Source: Trebouxia sp. TZW2008 (lineage: Eukaryota > Chlorophyta > Trebouxiophyceae > Trebouxiales > Trebouxiaceae). Taken from it: a stretch of DNA of 64,000 nucleotides. Below the pieces are notes generated by a model, which saw only the letters and a program-made list of their open reading frames with translations, had not been told where the DNA came from and ran no database searches. The translations under genes were made by a program, and so were the position numbers. This document shows positions 1 through 12,000 of the stretch, piece by piece (within the stretch, counting starts at the first letter, position 1; each line of letters starts with the position of its first letter). The stretch is from positions 1 to 64,000 of the forward strand of contig BDIU01000001.1 in the NCBI GenBank assembly GCA_002118135.1. Reading direction: 5' to 3'.

Positions 1-604
1 ATGAAAGGCACTTAGTGTTTGAATGTGGAGCATTGGCTGGGGTGCGGGCCAAGTACCCTGGTTTGTTTGAGAACGGTCGCAGGATGGTGCACTGGTCAGG
101 GTCTGGTTTGAGCCAGGCAGCAACACTGCACAGAGAGCACCCTATGTGCCAGAAGAGGACCCCCAGCTGTTTGCCGAGGCATGCATGAAGTACAGATTGG
201 CTTACAAGGGTGGCTATGAAGCTGCAGACAGGGCAAACTTTGACACATGGACATATCCAGCAGACACGGGGGCGCAGGTTTTACAGGCAGCATTCCAAAG
301 ACTTGCTGCTGCAAGCCAGTGAAAGATGCTGCAAACACCTAGATGTGTCTAATGAACTCTATCAAACTTCCTTTTCCTTGTCCTCAATGATTGGCGCTCC
401 ACCAAACAAGAAGGTTTATGCACGCAATTCAGCCTTGAGAAAATACCACCGCTCCTCCATGAAATCAAGCAAGGCTTCATACACCTGATGTGACATGTGA
501 GAGTCAGGGGTATGTTGCAAAATAATGAACGTACTTGTGTCATTTTTCTGATAACAAACAACACGCTGCGCTCCTACCCCTGTGACGACCCAAATCCTGC
601 CATA
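1..604. other. no recognisable gene
   Basis: Short open frames on both strands overlap one another and none shows a motif, a consistent splice structure or similarity I recognise. I see nothing that can be supported here. Confidence 0.5.
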
Positions 605-1143
605 TTAGTGACACACCTCACCCTGTCTATGCCTTTGACAACTATAGGGGACCGTGCAATCAGCATCTTGAATAATCGTGTTGAAATGCGTGACAGTCGG
701 CCGAGAAATAGGCTTGCTGAACTGTGCATCAAACACAAGCTGGACCCCTGCTGCTGGCATGACACATTCAGATTGTCGATGCAGTCTGCAGATACGTTTG
801 GGGGGCACCAGTGCTGTTGGGGTGTTTTCGTCTAGCAACCGCCGCAAGTCACACAAGTTGAACAATTCTTGCTTGTCTTGGGGAACGTTTTCCATCAATA
901 GTTGGTCAAGTACCGATCTAGCACGTACTGCTTCCAAGAGCGCATTCCCCAAGACCTCAGCACTTTGTCGGTCACACGAGGGTCACGCGGCTTCACAGCA
1001 GTCCCGATCCAGTTTTGCTTCAGTGACTGATACTGCGCGTGAGTGATTGCAAAATCCTTGTCAATTTCTGTTGGGAAGTCGTCAGCTGTCCAGATGTCCT
1101 CCCGCAGGAAGTGCTTGCTATCTGTTATCACCTGCAACAACAA
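605..1143 (-). pseudogene. coding remnant of unknown family, frameshifted
   Basis: Two minus-strand open frames overlap near 895-952 and read as one protein if a single base is gained or lost in the GGGG run near 945-955. The upstream part contains HFLREDIWTADDFPTEIDKD and the downstream part NVPQDKQELFNLCDLRRLLD. Composition is protein-like (charged, no low complexity), but I do not recognise the family. The block lies next to a damaged mobile-element gene on the same strand, so it may be another element remnant or the tail of a host gene. The frame break makes an intact gene unlikely. Confidence 0.25.
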
Positions 1144-1737
1144 CCACTTGCTGCTGCCATACGTCCTGAAATGCTAAGCAAGTAGAAGAAGGATACTTTC
1201 CTGAACGTCTGCCTTTCGCCGCTTGTGATTCAGCGCTTGAAGAGAAGCCTCGAGACAGACAGTCACAGACATCTCGGTAGATGAAAGCTGCACATATAAT
1301 ATGGTTGCAGAACAAGAGTCCAGCTTCTTTACAAGTCTTTACAGGTGCCTGTTCTTTTTGACACGCAGCAACTGTGCAGCGGCAAGTCTTTCACCTGTTT
1401 GTGTCAGACGTTAGAGGTGCACCGAATGCGCAGAAACGTAGGGCCGCAGCGTGAAGCAAGCTTGTTAATAGCTGCTGGAGACAGCAAAGCAAGAAGCGAA
1501 GCCGCGAAAACAAATTTGCCCAGGGTCGCTGGACCCTTGCAAATTCGTGACGTGGCGGCCTAAATTTTGCACATTTGGCATTTGGAATTTGGTAGGACTT
1601 TCTTGAAAACCGGTTCGGACACAGCCAGGCTATCTCTACCAAAGTTGCAGCATTTGCAGCTGGAGTTTCAAGGTCGAATGCGTTGACATACTACAAAAAG
1701 CTGTTGTCAGAGCACAGCGAACTTAACACTGGATGTG

Positions 1738-2040
1738 TTAACTATAAGTTCCCTTGACGGAACATGACATCGGGCCCTTGTGCGGCACGGCTAGGAGTGC
1801 GTCGGCAAGAGCTTTCACCCACTTTTGAGCTTCGATCACAGCGTTGAGCCGAGCGTTCTCTTTGTCCAACTTTCTGGCCTCAGTAAGGACCTGCTGGGGT
1901 GTCAATGCGCTGAAACGATCCATCAGTGCAGCGTGTTGAATGCATCGAAAACACTTGTAGCAAGCGCGCAGCAAAGCAAATTGGATACCGACAGCTGGGT
2001 GCTGCGCAAGCAAAGAAAGACGTGGTTTCGGAGTGATCAT
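1738..2040 (-). CDS. small hypothetical protein, possible coiled coil
   Basis: Open frame of 100 codons. Residues about 40-85 (from MDRFSALTPQQVLTEARKLD onward) are rich in Leu, Ala, Glu and Lys with heptad-like spacing, so a short coiled coil or helix pair is possible. No family is recognised. It begins almost where the plus-strand frame at 2046 begins, so at most one of the two may be real, or both belong to a decayed element. Low confidence. Confidence 0.2.
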   Translation of the reverse strand: MITPKPRLSLLAQHPAVGIQFALLRACYKCFRCIQHAALMDRFSALTPQQVLTEARKLDKENARLNAVIEAQKWVKALADALLAVPHKGPMSCSVKGTYS

Positions 2041-2045
2041 ATGAG

Positions 2046-2375
2046 CGCGAAGAAGAGTACAGGGCAGTACAAGTCAGTCTCAGGCCAAAAGAGGCTGCAA
2101 GGGAGGCGTTCACAGACAGCATGCTTGGCATGACAGGCACAATCAACTGCCTTGTGCCGGACAATCTGGCAGATGGCAGCATTGCTGCCCAGTTACACTT
2201 CATGCAAGATCAGTGCGCCAAGGCAGCTGAACTGCTGGGCTTACACAAGAAGGCTAGAGATGTTCAGTCCAGAGAATACATAACAGGCAACAAGAGGGTG
2301 ATGAGCGAGGACTTAGCAGCGCAAAAGCGTGCAAGATTAGCAGCAGCTGCAACAGTCGGCATAATTACGGCCTGA
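2046..2375 (+). CDS. hypothetical Ala/Arg-rich C-terminal coding block
   Basis: The frame opens after a stop at 2034 and ends in TGA at 2375. It reads as a basic and acidic helical segment followed by NCLVPDNLADGSIAAQLHF and a tail rich in Ala, Arg and Lys. There is no clear start; it could be a last exon. Its 3' end is 18 bases from the 3' end of the Crypton-like gene on the other strand, a tight tail-to-tail arrangement. Function unknown. Confidence 0.25.
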   Translation, partial: REEEYRAVQVSLRPKEAAREAFTDSMLGMTGTINCLVPDNLADGSIAAQLHFMQDQCAKAAELLGLHKKARDVQSREYITGNKRVMSEDLAAQKRARLAAAATVGIITA

Positions 2376-2393
2376 TTCAGCAGAAAGCGTGTC

Positions 2394-5300
2394 CTATACA
2401 TTACAGAAGGTGTCAAGGAACTCTGCAGCAGACCCTGTCACATTGGGCTTCTTCCCTTCTGTCTTTTTAAGGACGAGCACAGCCTTCTTCTGTGCTATGG
2501 CCTGGTGGAAGCAGTCAGCAACTGTAAAAACAGATAGCTTCATTGCATGTCTCTGCCCCTGGCTGTCTGTGAACTCATAGGACCTCATCTTGGCCTGCCA
2601 AGCATTAAGCACACGAGCCACTGCAGTGCTCTTGTCCTTGGTCTTTGTGATGCTGCTGTGGCAGTGAGCCACCTGACGGTCCAACTCAAACATAATACAC
2701 TTGCGCTTGGTCCAGTTATCACTGTGCTCCCTGCCAGCCTGCCAAGGCAATGATTCCTTCTTGTCTTTGATCAAAGGCGAGTAATACTGGCTCAGGCTGT
2801 TGTCCCACAGATCCCACAGTGGTTGCAAAGTCTGTGGACTGGCCAAGTGCTTTGGAAAGCTGAGAGTTTGTATATGCACATCAGGAAGAGGGGGCGGTGA
2901 TGGCTGCCTTTGTATGCTAGGAAAGTTGAAATCGCTTCTGCCGCTGTTCATGAGCTTGACCATTTCCATCAAGAGGTCACTAGAATCTTGCAAGCTGGCT
3001 GCCTGCTCCATGCCAAGACTGGTCCTGGCCTCGTCTAGCACTGTTCTGCCTCCACGGGCTTCTGTGATGCATTTATGAGCCTGCTCTGCACAGGACTGCA
3101 GCTGCCAGACATATGGAGTGAACTCCTTGATATGCCATTGCACCCACTCTGATCTGGGGTCACTGAAGATGCCCAGAGCTTTCCATATAGGGCTGTTCCT
3201 GAGCTCATGATTGTGGTAGTGGAAGGCGCTGTCCACCAACAATGTACAGCACAGATGGAGGTCTACATAGGCCTGGCTGCGGCAGTCTTGCTCGTGTGGC
3301 GTAAGGTCATTAGTGCCTCTGGCATTGACTCTTTTCAGCAGGCTGTCAAGCCCAGGGAAGACTGTCTGCTTGAACTCGCCCCACTGTGCTGGCCAATTTT
3401 TGTTAAGCCAATCAGGAGTGATGAGCTGCCGCCCTTGCACAAAGTTGTGCTCCCATTTGAAGTCTGTGCCTGCAATGTCCTCGCAGAAACCTGCCAGCTG
3501 CATGATAATCTTGATCTCAGGTGATTTGAACCTGTAGTTACCCCTGAGTGCTGTGGCGTCCTTTGTGTGCTTGCTGACACACTCTATCTCCTCCTCAGTG
3601 GCTGCAAGTATCAAGCGGGGAGTTGTGTCACTGGTTTTGACAACCTGACATCCAGCTGTGCTGCAATACAGTACGAGGGCACAAACGCACAAAAATCAGC
3701 TTACCTCCCATGAGCTTCAGCAAGGCAATGGCAGTGTCTTTGATGAGGGTTGTCTTCTTGCCCTTCTTCTCATTGCTAAGGGTGAGTGCGACCAGGGATT
3801 TGCTGATCAGGTCTAGGAGGTCCTCAGTCACTGCTCTCTGGAATGGATCCCATTCAGCACACTGGCGCTCTGACAGCAGCTGCTCCTCTGCTGACAACAC
3901 TGGTGCCATCCTATATTTCACCTTGTCAACCAGCTCATACTCATCAGTGCTGTTCATCTGATTCACCTTGACAGTGATGGCACTGATCAGGTCTCTGTAC
4001 TGTTCTCCTTTGCGGTCTCTTGCATCCAGGGCTGTTTGCAGCGCCAAACCAAACCAAGGGCAGCACAGAGAGGGCCTGAAAGTGCGTTTGACCCAGTGTG
4101 ACATGTCTGAAAGCTTGGCCACCTTGTGGTTGCCTCTGTCGCCAAGTTGCAGCAGCTGTACTGGCCCAAACTTTGACTTGGCTGGTAGTTCATACAGGCT
4201 GAGGTTCCTCTTGTTCAGCTTGCATATTTGCCTGGATCTAGCAAGCGACTGGAACATGATGCCACAGAATGCCAGCAGCAAGGAGCAGGACCTGGGTCTC
4301 AGGCTCATGCCGTGCTTTAGCATATCTGTCAGTTCAGACTCACGCAGGTAATGCCTGTGCTGATTGACAGTGTTGCCATCTGTGTCTGCTGCCACTGCCC
4401 TGGCATTGTCGTATGCCTGACCACTGAGATCATACTTGGCAACTTCGCTGTCTTCCCATTTGAAGCCTCATGGCACATATCCATGAAAGTTGGCAAGGCT
4501 GGCAAGATGGCGACGGCTTCTGCGATAGATGTCTGCGCCGCATTTGAGTCTGGCCTTCTTGTCAACAATCCACTTCAGGCATGCCTCATAGACCTCAACG
4601 CTGCTGATGGCCCTGGTCTCTCCATACTGCTCTTTGCAGAAATCCTGTCAGAGCAACTGCACATTAATTACGAGTTACAAGGATGATCAGCGCTGCTGCA
4701 TATTCCCTTTGCAAGAAACAGCTTACCTCATAGAAGCTCATGGCTGAAGTGACAGAGGAGTTGACCTCTCCTGATTTGAGCTTATGAAAGCGGCTGATCC
4801 ACTTGTCCTTGTGATGCTTGCGCTCCTCTGCTGTGCTGCTATCATGTTCCTTCCAGAGCTTGATGTCAAACCAAGGCTTGTTGAGCAGGGCTTGGGTCTT
4901 GATGATGTTAGAAGGCAGCCTGCAGGTGGTCCTGAGGTTGACAAAAGTCTAACAAACTGTTGCACTGTTGCATCAAACTTGATTGACCTGTCAAAATGCA
5001 GAGGATCGAAGGTGTGTCGAACTGGCTGCTCAGGCTCAGCTGTCTTGCTGAAAGCAGCAGCTGCTATGCGTTTGTCGCGCACTTCGTCCATTGGTTCACG
5101 CCAAGCAGAAGGTACAGCGTCACCACGACCCTCTCCGTCAAGAATCAAGGCTATCAAGAACTGGCTGTTGTGCAGGCCATTGCGCACGTACTGCCCCTTC
5201 CAGCGTCTGCGATCTGGATCGTACTGCTCGACGAGATCGGCCAGAGTCTCCTCGTTGGCATGCTTAGCTCTTTCTTCTGGTTTAAATTTGTTCTTGCGTC

Positions 5301-5400
5301 TGCTGCATAGAGACAAGGCGCGCTGCACGCTCTCGTCCGACGCTCCCTCAGGTGGGATGTATCCAAGCATGCGGGCACGTCCAGCAGCCGTACGGATCAT
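2394..5400 (-). pseudogene. Crypton-like mobile-element protein, damaged (Ndc10/GCR1_C type)
   Basis: Three exons fit: A 5400-4727, B 4644-3705, C 3655-2394, with GTAAGC donors and phase-matched joins giving about 959 codons. Exon A is one base short: the frame of VRHTFDPLHFDRSIKFDA is lost near 4940 and resumes one frame over with KPWFDIKLWKEHDSS. Exon B has an in-frame TGA in the stretch FHGYVP-stop-GFKWED. The middle (LLLAFCGIMFQSLARSRQIC, then CCPWFGLALQT) resembles the Ndc10-type core of Cryptons, and the tail (LWDLWDNSL ... NWTKRKCIMFELDRQ) resembles the GCR1_C DNA-binding domain found at Crypton C-termini. I could not place the full R-H-R-Y catalytic set, so the recombinase assignment is an inference. 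The two lesions suggest an inactive copy, although sequencing errors would look the same. Crypton genes with introns are worth noting. Confidence 0.5.
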
Positions 5401-5677
5401 CTCCTACGGCTTTGTCGATGCGCGGCGTGACGCGCCAGCACAAGGAGGAAACAGCACGCACGGAAGAGAGAGAGAGAGAGAGAAGGAGAAGGAGAGAGAC
5501 CGAATTCTCTGCCGGAAAAATTCGGACCGGGTTTATGGTTATACTAAAAGCGATACCTCGTAATACCAAGCTACGTTTCGGATACCCGAGAACGATACAG
5601 CATGTAAATTTCTCTCGTCTCGCTCTTAAACGTTCATCAAGTTTCGTACACCGCTGCACTGGCCAGGAGGTGGCTCG
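5401..5677. promoter_or_regulatory. 277 bp spacer between divergent start codons
   Basis: The start codons of the Crypton-like gene (-) and the peptidase gene (+) face away from each other across this spacer. It contains a GA microsatellite. No TATA box or other defined element is convincing. Confidence 0.4.
5464..5499. repeat. GA-rich microsatellite
   Basis: A run of GA dinucleotides followed by imperfect AGAAGGAGAAGG units, in the divergent spacer just 5' of the Crypton-like start codon. GA/CT tracts in 5' flanks can affect promoter activity, but that is inference. Confidence 0.8.
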
Positions 5678-7778
5678 ATGACGCTAGGATTTGTGGTGAC
5701 TGGCTTTTCGCATTTCCCCGGATGCCCGGTAAACCCGACAGAAAGTCTCACTACGAAGTTGAAACAGGAGTTGGCTCAACGTAAGTTTCGTAGAATCAAC
5801 TTTTGCTGGCAAACGCAGCTCGCAGCAATTGCGGACTGCAGCGCTTGCAGCACTTGTGCCGTGCAAAACTGCATGTGCGCGGAAGAAACGAGAAGAGTTT
5901 GAACGTCATAAACTGCATGCTTACCCACTTTCCCTGCATGCTTGCAGGCGGACTAAATGCGGTGATCTGCGAGGTGCTGCCGGTGTCAGCTAAATTTGTG
6001 GATCAGTGGCTAGACGAAAGAGCCAAAACCCTTGTTCCCGGGCAACCCATCATATGGGTGGGTTTGGTTGCTTGCCATGCTTTGTGCACCTAAGGTTTTT
6101 GCAGCGCTGCAGTGCTAGTTTATCATGTTGTAAGGGTCATCATGTGCTCTGGTGGTTCTCAAATCCTCCTGCATCCGCATTAATTGCATCAATTCAGAAG
6201 ATGTTCCTGGAAAAAGTCAATGAAATGCAATGTAATTTTTGGCTTGCAGGTACACCTTGGGGTGGACAACACCTCTGATCATTGCAAGCTTGAGGTACAA
6301 GCTCATTGTTGTGGTTTCTTGTGCGTGCATCAAACACTGGAGCAACTTGTACATGCTGGCGAGCTATGATCCAAAGTCTGCATGGCCTTTTCTGTTTCTG
6401 CATATAGGGAAAGATTGTGTAGCACGTGCTGCCTGTTGCACATGCTGGTTGACAGCTCAGAAATGACCAGGCTTCAAGCCTCTTTTGCCCTTTTTTCTAT
6501 TTATTCTCATGAATTTGCACCTTGGACCTTGTAACAACGCATGCAGTATCATCCCAGATGCAAGCTGTTGCATGACATCACGAGAGTTTCCAGCAACTTT
6601 GCTTTGCTCAGAATGCAGCTTTGCTGATTTTACTTACCTATTATCATGTGTGAGTGTGTCCCTCCTCGTCGCAATACTCAACACAAGCCTGCCTGGCGAA
6701 ACAGGACTCGTGCCACATCACCCTAGCAACACAGGCTGGAAAGTGTAAGTCATTCATGTAGTATCATGTTATGATGTAGGCCCAAGCATATAATGAAGCC
6801 AAATTAAGAGAGGCAGATGAGGAGACCTCAGCATGCACCAATTGATGGTGAGCCCAGATGCACGTTTGACGCCTGCCTCCGCGCTTGCCTTCCACTGGCT
6901 ACAAAAATCTTGTTGAAATTATGTCATTTGCAAATGCAGGCTCAAGCATACAATGAAGCCAAATTCAGAGAAGCAGATGAAAACGGCTGGAAACCTCAGC
7001 ATGAAGCAATTGATGATGAGCCCAGATGCACGTCTGACGCCTGCCTCCACACACGCCTTCCGTTGGCTACAATGGTCTTGTTGACCTTGTGTCATTCGTG
7101 AATGCAGGCTCAAGCATACAACGAAGCCACATTCAGAGAGGCAGATGAGGACGGCTGGAAACCTCAACATGAAGCAATTGATGACGACCCCAGATGCACA
7201 CCTGACACCTGCCTCCACACTCGCCTTCCCTTGGCTACAATGATTGGTACGCTGCTCCTCATCTGTATTACCAAATAGAAAAGACAAGAAAGTCTATGGC
7301 GTCCATCAGGCGCCACACTGAGCCTGTGCGAGTTGAAGCACATTGGGGAATTCTGCACAATGTGCTGCTAATCCATTGCATCAAAAGCTTAAGTGGCCAT
7401 ACACAGGCTTGTGGCAGTTGATGTTTGTAAATTTGATGCAGCAGCACGGAATACATGCTGATTCTCCACCAGAACGTGCTGTGATTCCCAACTGCATGCT
7501 GTCAAGTTGACTGACGCCTGATTGTGTCTGCAGACAAGCTACAGCAGTTGGGTCACGACGTCCAAATTTCTCACAGCGCGGGGCGGTACCTATGCAACTA
7601 CATCTACTTCAGATCGCTGCAGCACTGCACCACCATGCCAAATTGGCATGCAGTGTTTGTTCATGTACCGCCAGTCAAGTTTCTGGACGCAGATGGAGAG
7701 CTGGAATTTGCTCTAGACTTGTTCGATCAGCTTGCACATCAAGTGCAGGCAACAGTTCCAGAGCTAATTGTAGCATGA
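5678..7778 (+). CDS. pyrrolidone-carboxylate peptidase (pyroglutamyl peptidase I, family C15)
   Basis: Removes N-terminal pyroglutamate from peptides; a cytosolic cysteine peptidase. Exons 5678-5780, 5948-6057, 6250-6294, 7108-7246 and 7534-7778 have matching phases and give 213 aa, the normal size for the family. The N-terminus VVTGFSHFPGCPVNPTESL fits the family signature. VHLGVDN and the following LE-AQAYNEATFREADEDGW give the catalytic Glu region, AGRYLCNYIYFRSL holds the catalytic Cys, and AVFVHVPP holds the catalytic His, so all three catalytic residues are present. Introns are GT-AG. Exon 4 exists in three tandem copies, of which only the last is whole and has a usable donor (ATTG then gtacgc). 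The start is the first ATG and matches family N-termini. Confidence 0.93.
6780..7246 (+). repeat. three tandem copies of peptidase exon 4 (168 bp unit)
   Basis: Copies begin at 6780, 6940 and 7108, each just after an AG acceptor. Spacing is 160 and 168 bp; the first copy is shorter because 8 bases around the GGCTGGAAA stretch are missing, which breaks its frame. Copy 2 is open through most of the exon but lacks the donor used by copy 3 (the bases after CTACAATG differ). Copy 3 is the best match to the family (NEATF). Confidence 0.93.
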
Positions 7779-9019
7779 CGAAAAGACATTGAAGCGATTG
7801 AAGAGCGAAGAAGTATGTCCTGTCATGTGAGACTGAGGATGCACTCCTTTCCTGTGCTGAAAGAGATCTCGATTTCTGGCACTCGGTCTCTGTTATTCCT
7901 GTTGTTTGCTGCTGCTCAGTATACAATCCTAATTGCTGTTTCTGCAGTCTGTGCTTCATGTTGTCAACGCCCAATTGCAACCTGGGTTACTGACGGTATG
8001 GGTGATTGCCTGTTTGCTGAAGTCAGAAGTTGGTGTGCTTTGCAACACTGGTCTGTTTGGTCGCGCCCACATCTAGAGTACGTATAGTATAGGCTGATAT
8101 GCAACAGGCTGAAGACAGTGCCATGTCTGCACATTCTTGCAGGATATGCAAATAATGAATTGTGCAGTCATTGTACCCTTCCCCTTCTCAATCATCTTTT
8201 TGGCTGTCTACTTATAGCTATCCTCTATAGCTACAACAGGCTCTATATTAATCTGGCAAAGAAGGCCGTTTTTGCTTACAATCAATGCTTATTTTGAATT
8301 CCTAGCTTGCAGTTCACGTGTTTTGAAGGCTAGTTCTGATCTATACATGCAGACCGAAGCTTCCCACATGACTCTCTGTCAAATGCAATCATTTGTCATC
8401 AGGATTATGGCGAGAGCAGAACTCTTGTTCAGTACAGTAATCATTGCTTACTCAACCTGGTCAGCTACAGCACACCTTTTTGGCAGCGTCGCAATATCAA
8501 GGGTGTAAATGGCGTGCATGGTATGTGGCCGAACTCTATCACTATGGCATTGCACACGCTGCCTTACAGTCCTAGCACATTTGTGTTCTGCCATGAATGA
8601 GTTCCGCAATTACACAATGGTCGTGTTGCTGTCAGTGGCTGTAGATATGGGTGCAGCAGTCATATCTGCTTAACACTTACCCCAGAGAATGAAGCAATCA
8701 ACAGTCTCTGTGTCAACAAGTTGCAACACACTCAGATCTAGAGGTACTTGAAACGATTTGCCAAATGCGATATAAAATGAACAACCATAACCCTGCTGCC
8801 TTGCCCTGCAGCTACGTATTGGCCCCAATTCTGTATTCTGTTGGACTGCAAATGCAAGCAATGATGGCCGAATATGCAGAATGTAGTGTGAATGCTGACC
8901 CCATCGCTGCTGTGTAAGTCTTGTGTGCATGTGATCATCTGTTTTGAAATGATGGTCATGAGTTCATTCTGACATGTCCATTTCCTCCTCAGGTGCTGAC
9001 TCTGCCGAGCCAGTCTTGC
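7779..9019. other. intergenic, tail-to-tail region without a recognised gene
   Basis: Lies between the stop of the peptidase gene and the last in-frame stop of the CID gene. It should hold both 3' untranslated regions. TGTAA, the polyadenylation signal used by many green algae, occurs on the plus strand near 8504 and 8911, too far from the stop to assign. Open frames here are short and lack motifs. Confidence 0.5.
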
Positions 9020-12000
9020 TCAAAGTCTCCTCAGTGCTTGCACCTGACGACAACAAGCAACAATTTTCGGCTTGCAGTTCAGATCTGGTCTCTGACTTGT
9101 TGCCTTTGACACTGATGTCTTCACGGGATCATACATACAACAACAGCTTGTGGAAATTGCAGTCTGGTCAAATGTGCCCACACTACAGAGACAAATGAGC
9201 AGAACGCAGGGTATGTGCCAGGCATGTAGACCACAGGCAGTCTTAGCAGCATGAGAACCATGTGCAATTGCTAGCTGCAGCCAGCAGAGCCAAAGCCTGG
9301 CAAGATGCAGTGGACTCTGACCTGGTATGATTGGCGCAGCTACACCTGATTCTGGCATATTTGCTTTGCCTGCATCAGCTGAGACAGCTGCGGCATTTGT
9401 AGTTGCAAGATAGGCAGCAGGCTCTGCCTGAGCCAAAGACAAAACGACGTTCTCATCAGCAGGGGTGCTGGTGGATAGAGAGGGGGGTGGTGGGGGGCCA
9501 TCAGAGCTTGGTTGGTTGACATCATTGGGGACGGTCGCTGCAGCATTTGTTGCAGGATCGGCAGCAGACTCTGCCTCGATCTGGGAAGGGAGGCCTTCCT
9601 CTTCAGCAGGGATGGTGGTGGGTGGAGGGGGGAGTGGTGGGGGGGCGCCAAGGTTTGCTTTAGGCCCATCAGTTGAGACAGGCACTGCGGCATCAGTTGC
9701 AGGACTGGCAGAAGGTTCTGCTTGAGTCAGAGACGGGAGCCCATTCGCATCAGTAGCTGTGATGTTGGATCGAGAGGGGGGTGGTGGGGGGGCGCCAGGG
9801 CTGCCTGCAGGGGGTGCAGGTGCCTGTCCAGCTGCGACAGTTTTGATCCCTTTTGAGGCTAAAGGATTGGCAGCAGGCTCTGTCTGCATCTGCAAGGGGA
9901 CCCCAGTTTCTTCAGCAGGGGTGATGGCGGACAGAGAGGGGGGTGGTGGGGGTGCGTCAGGGCTCCCTGCAGGGGGTGCAGGCGTCTGTCCATCAGTGTC
10001 AGGTGACTTGACCACTTTTGAGGCTGAGGATGGCTGTGATCTGCGCATTTGCCATGCGGGGATTGAGGCAGTGTCTGTAGGTGTGTCCATAGTAACACTG
10101 GTTGTTTGGAAGTGTCCCAAGTCCGCTGACGGTGATGACTGTGGTTTGAATGCTGGAGGTGCAGGGGGCCTGGCAGGGGGGGCTGGTGAGGGTAGAGGCC
10201 CCTGCCCAAGGCTCTGCTGCCTAGGCATGGGCGACTTGGTCTGCGGTGACAAGGCATAGGGCGGCGGTGGCGCACTGGATTGCTGCATGCCTTGCAGCGG
10301 TGGCAGCGGCTGATGCAACATAGACGGGAGGTGGTGAGGAGGTGCTGGGCGGTGGTGCTGCTGTAGACCAGCTTGAACAAAGTGCTGGGGGTTGAGGTGG
10401 CCAAGGTGAGGGGGGCTATGCAACCCCTGCTGCAAGCCCTGTTGTAGCTGCTGAGCTATATGGGGAAAGGGCTGTTGTGTGGGGAGGCCAACAGGTGGTC
10501 TGGCTCCAAAGGAAGGCACAGCATGCCCAGCGTGCGCAGCATGGCCAGCATGCTGAGCATGCCAGGCTGGCGCTGCAGGTGCTGCGCTATCATGAGGCTC
10601 TTCTGTGAAGGTTGGCTGTGGCGGGGGTTGCTGTGGCAGTGGCGGCTGAGGTGGCAGCGGCTGTGGCAGCGGTGGCTGGTGCTGCTGTGGCGGTGGCGGC
10701 GGTGGCTGCCTTGGGCGGGAACTGGCAGGAGGGATGTTGCGTGCCTCAGAGTGGCGCTTAGCTTGCAGCATCTGCTCAACAGCTTCCAAGGCAGCCGCCG
10801 CCTGTGCCTCACCATCTTGCCGCGCAGTGACCGTTTTTGGCGGCAAAATTGTGGTTTCATCTGGTGGCAAAGGTGGATCAGGAGATCGGTTGCGCTCAAT
10901 CTGTGGGTGACTCAACCGCTGTGGAGTTTGCTCTGCTCCTGGCAAAGGCTGCTGCAAAGTGATCTGCCTGAAAGCAGCTGCCTGAGAAGCGCCTGGGGGC
11001 TCTTGTGTCCCTGAAAGACTGCCCTGCCCTGTGGCAAGGGCTGGTTGCAAGTGAGGAGGGGCATCACTGAATCTAGACCTGCGCTTGGACCTGCCTTCAG
11101 CTGGCAGTGGTGCGGAGGCAGCAGCAGCAGGCGCAGAAGAAGAAGGCGGAGGAGGAAGAGGGGCAGCAGCTGCCACAGCTGGGGAGGCAGCTGGCTGAGA
11201 AGCTGCCGCAGCAACTGGCTGTGTGGCAGGCGATGCATCTTCCCACCTGGACTTGCGTTTGCGGCCAGCAGATGTTGGCTGTGGCGGGGCTGATGGTGGC
11301 GCAGTTGCTAGCTCAGCAGCCTTGATGACTGATGGCGCCAAGATGTTCCCGCCAAATTTGCCTGAGCCCTCAGGCCTGCCGCCATTTCCTAGCGCAGTCA
11401 CGTCTGCGGCCTTGCTGGATGAGGACTGTCTGCCTGGCTGTGAATTTGCATCGCCAGCTGAGAAAGAAGTGATCGAAGCGTGCGTAGCGTGCACAGCAGG
11501 CGTCAGGCTGGGCAGGGGTGGCAGCGTGAGAGGGGTTGGTGCAGGGGGCGGGCTGCTGCCAAAGGGGTCATAGTCATATGAATCAGCTGCAAAGGGGTCA
11601 TACAGTTCAGCCGGTGGAGCGGGGTCACTGGGGGCTTCTATGGGGGGTCTGCTGCTGCCTGTTGAAGCATTGTTGGCGGGTGGTATTGATGTTGCCTCTG
11701 TTGCCCTGCAACAGGGACACCTGTCAATCACTGCTGATCTTGCAGTGATGGTATCTGAACAGATACTGTGTCTTGCACCAATGCAGGAATCGCCATCGAG
11801 CATTGCATGAGGCATGAGTACACTCAGCTGGTGATAGAACAGAAAGGCAGCATCAGCAGACAAGCAGCAACACAAAAGTACATCATCAGCAGGACATAAA
11901 AGTGAGCTTTCCCAACAGCTGTGCCTACCTGACAGCTTCTGTGTTTGCAGAGGCGACTGTTTTGGGCGGGAAGGAGTCCAGAGCATCCAAGTCAACACTG

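Noticed and set aside
9465..11573. Several long plus-strand open frames.
   Set aside because: They are antisense shadows of the low-complexity, GC-rich proline-coding exon of the CID gene.
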